DNA of 8,217 nt, from NCBI GenBank assembly GCA_002898955.1, contig BEIP01000035.1:1-8217 (forward strand), written 5' to 3'. Below are positions 6,887-8,217 of this stretch, one piece after another (the first letter of the stretch is position 1; each line of letters begins with the position of its first letter). The notes below the pieces were generated by a model. The model saw only the letters and a program-made list of their open reading frames with translations, ran no database searches and had not been told where the DNA came from. Origin of the DNA: a bacterium HR39. GTDB lineage: Bacteria; Pseudomonadota; Alphaproteobacteria; Geminicoccales; Geminicoccaceae. Made by a program: the position numbers and the translations under genes.

Positions 6887-7621
6887 GTGAGGATCGCCAC
6901 CGTCCGCCTGCAGCCCGCGGCGGACAGCACGGAGGCCGCGGAGCGTCTGGAACGGGCCGCGCGCGCGGCGCGGGAGGCCGGAGCCGATCTGCTGGTGGCA
7001 CCCGCCCGCCACCTCCCGGGTGATCCCGTCCGCGCGGCGCAGGCGTCCGACGGTCCCTTCGCCCGTGTCGCCGGGGAGATCGCCGCGCGGCACCGCCTCG
7101 CGCTGGTGGTGGGCATGGCGGAGAGGGCCTTCGGCCATGTGTTCGACGCCCTGCTGGTGTTCGACGCCCGGGGGCACGCCTGCGGCCACTACCGCCGGGT
7201 ACACCTGCTGCCGGGCGAAGAGGCGACCTTCACCGCCGGCGCGTGGGGAACGGTGGCCAGGATCGGCGCGGTGCGCGCCGGGCTGCTGGCGGGGGTGGAC
7301 CTGATGGTGCCCGAATTCGCGCGGGCGCTGGTGCTGTGCGGAGCCGAGCTCCTGCTGGGCGCCGACACGGTCTCGCCGGAGGTCTTCCGCACCCTGCTCC
7401 CTGCGCGGGCGGTGGAGAACGGGGTTGCGGTGGCCTGGGCGGCGCGCTCGGGCCCGTGCGGGGTGGCGCTGCCGGACGGGCGGTTCCTCGAAGCTGCTGA
7501 CGGGCCGGCCGTGGCGGAGGTGGCATCCCCGCCGGACGGTCCGCCGCGTCCGCGCCGCCGGCCGCGGCTCTACCGGGCCGTGTGCGAGGAACCGCCGGAG
7601 GAAGATCCCGCGGCGCGTTGA
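6887..7621 (+). CDS. Nitrilase-superfamily (carbon-nitrogen hydrolase fold) protein lacking the catalytic triad
   Basis: A 244-residue protein with the outline of the nitrilase/amidase fold. It has an MRIATVRLQP strand, a GADLLVAP strand (32-39), GMAERAFGHVFDALLVFDARG (76-96), YRRVHLLPGEE (102-112), a PEFARALVLCGAELLL segment (142-157) and ARAVENGVAVAWAAR (173-187). Family members use Glu-Lys-Cys. By alignment from memory, the Glu of FPE is Ala40 (VAPAR), the Lys of YRK is Arg104, and the Cys of the ICYD motif is Gly136 (LLAGVD). The second conserved Glu (111/112) and ENGVAVAWA are kept. Hydrolysis by the usual thioester route is therefore unlikely. GTG 6887 is the only sensible start, since the frame is closed by TGA 6839-6841, and it has no good ribosome-binding site. 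The C-terminus is Pro/Arg/Glu-rich. Probably co-transcribed with dapB. Confidence 0.8.
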   Translation: MRIATVRLQPAADSTEAAERLERAARAAREAGADLLVAPARHLPGDPVRAAQASDGPFARVAGEIAARHRLALVVGMAERAFGHVFDALLVFDARGHACGHYRRVHLLPGEEATFTAGAWGTVARIGAVRAGLLAGVDLMVPEFARALVLCGAELLLGADTVSPEVFRTLLPARAVENGVAVAWAARSGPCGVALPDGRFLEAADGPAVAEVASPPDGPPRPRRRPRLYRAVCEEPPEEDPAAR

Positions 7622-7663
7622 CAGCCCTTCCGTGCGACCCAAGCTCGCGGCCGGACGGGTGCG

Positions 7664-7670
7664 GGAGGAG
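7664..7670 (+). promoter_or_regulatory. Ribosome binding site for dapB
   Basis: GGAGGAG ends 5 bases before ATG 7676, a strong match that fixes the dapB start. Confidence 0.65.
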
Positions 7671-7675
7671 CAGCG

Positions 7676-8217
7676 ATGCGCATCGGCGTGATGGGCTGTG
7701 CGGGGCGGATGGGGCGCACCGTCCTGCGCGAGGTGCTGGAGGCGCCCGGGGTGGAGCTGGCCGGCGGCTGCGAGCGGCCCGGTCATCCTGAGATGGGGCG
7801 CGATCTCGGCGAGCTCGCCGGCACCGGCCCCATCGGCATCGCGGCGGGCGACGATCCGGCCGCGCTCGCCCGCGACAGCGACGTGCTGATCGAGTTCACC
7901 CTGCCCGAGCCCACGCTGGAGCACGCCCGCATCGCGGCCGAGGCCGGCACGCCGATGGTGATCGGAACCACCGGCTTCACCCGCGAACAGGAGGCGGAAC
8001 TCGCCCGTCTGGCCGGGCGCATTCCCATCGTCCACGCCCCGAACATGAGCGTCGGGGTGAACCTGCTGCTCGCGCTGGCGGAGACGGTGGCCCGCACGCT
8101 GGAGGCGGCGTACGACGCCGAGAGCCTCGAGATGCACCACCGCCACAAGGTGGACGCGCCTTCGGGCACGGCGCTCGCCCTCGGGCGGGCGGTGGCGCGC
8201 GGGCGCGGCGTGGAGCT
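7676..8217 (+). CDS. dapB: 4-hydroxy-tetrahydrodipicolinate reductase (3' partial)
   Basis: Cytoplasmic enzyme of the diaminopimelate/lysine pathway that reduces 4-hydroxy-tetrahydrodipicolinate with NAD(P)H, feeding lysine and peptidoglycan. The first 180 residues are in the window and the frame runs off the end, out of a usual length near 270. The N-terminal dinucleotide-binding motif is GCAGRMGR (7-14). ER at 33-34 corresponds to the pair contacting the adenosine side of the cofactor in E. coli DapB. GTTG (97-100), PNMSVGVN (122-129), the catalytic signature HHRHK (154-158, with the proton-donor His and the Lys) and DAPSGTA (160-166) are all intact. ATG 7676 has a strong ribosome-binding site. 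It starts 54 bases after the nitrilase-like gene on the same strand; whether that gap has its own promoter is not visible. Confidence 0.97.
   Translation, partial: MRIGVMGCAGRMGRTVLREVLEAPGVELAGGCERPGHPEMGRDLGELAGTGPIGIAAGDDPAALARDSDVLIEFTLPEPTLEHARIAAEAGTPMVIGTTGFTREQEAELARLAGRIPIVHAPNMSVGVNLLLALAETVARTLEAAYDAESLEMHHRHKVDAPSGTALALGRAVARGRGVE

Noticed and set aside
5670..6890. Long + strand open frame (406 codons) opposite degP
   Set aside because: It is antisense to the protease gene, whose triad and PDZ motifs are clear. Only its last 23 codons (6819-6890) lie outside degP and are discussed separately.
6761..8146. Long - strand open frame opposite the nitrilase-like gene and dapB
   Set aside because: It crosses two genes and their spacer on the other strand, which is typical of a high-GC shadow; dapB is unmistakable on the + strand.

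Overview
The window looks like a piece of a GC-rich (about 70% by eye) proteobacterial chromosome, most likely an alphaproteobacterium. The grounds are the very high third-position GC, a MucD/DegP-type periplasmic protease next to an OmpR-type regulator and histidine kinase, and a typical proteobacterial dapB. The taxonomic call is an inference from gene style and order, not from a marker gene.

Left part (1-2048, + strand): the 3' part of an N-formylglutamate amidohydrolase-family gene is followed, with an overlap, by a YbdK-type carboxylate-amine ligase gene (GCS2 fold). The ligase is spread over three reading frames. Restoring one base at each of three points gives one continuous 382-residue protein of normal family length that ends at a TGA (1824-1826), so the gene is a pseudogene or carries sequence errors. 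A short GC-rich reading frame then begins in a CTGA overlap with that stop and dies after 41 codons; it may be the remnant of a third gene.

Middle (2056-3022, + strand): two small unrecognised membrane-protein frames sit in a marked GC dip (about 45-53% between 2400 and 2700). They are an orphan or foreign-looking island, and possibly one split gene.

Centre (3085-6764, - strand): a degP-like protease, an OmpR/PhoB-type response regulator and a HAMP histidine kinase are encoded in that transcription order. A perfect 9-bp stem-loop lies between protease and regulator, and the regulator and kinase genes overlap. This reads as an envelope-stress module.

Right (6887-8217, + strand, divergent from degP): a nitrilase-fold protein in which all three expected catalytic residues (Glu, Lys, Cys) appear replaced, followed 54 bases later by dapB, which runs off the window. 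The most interesting signals are the inactive-looking nitrilase homologue, the thrice-frameshifted ligase beside an intact amidohydrolase, and the AT-rich membrane-protein pair.
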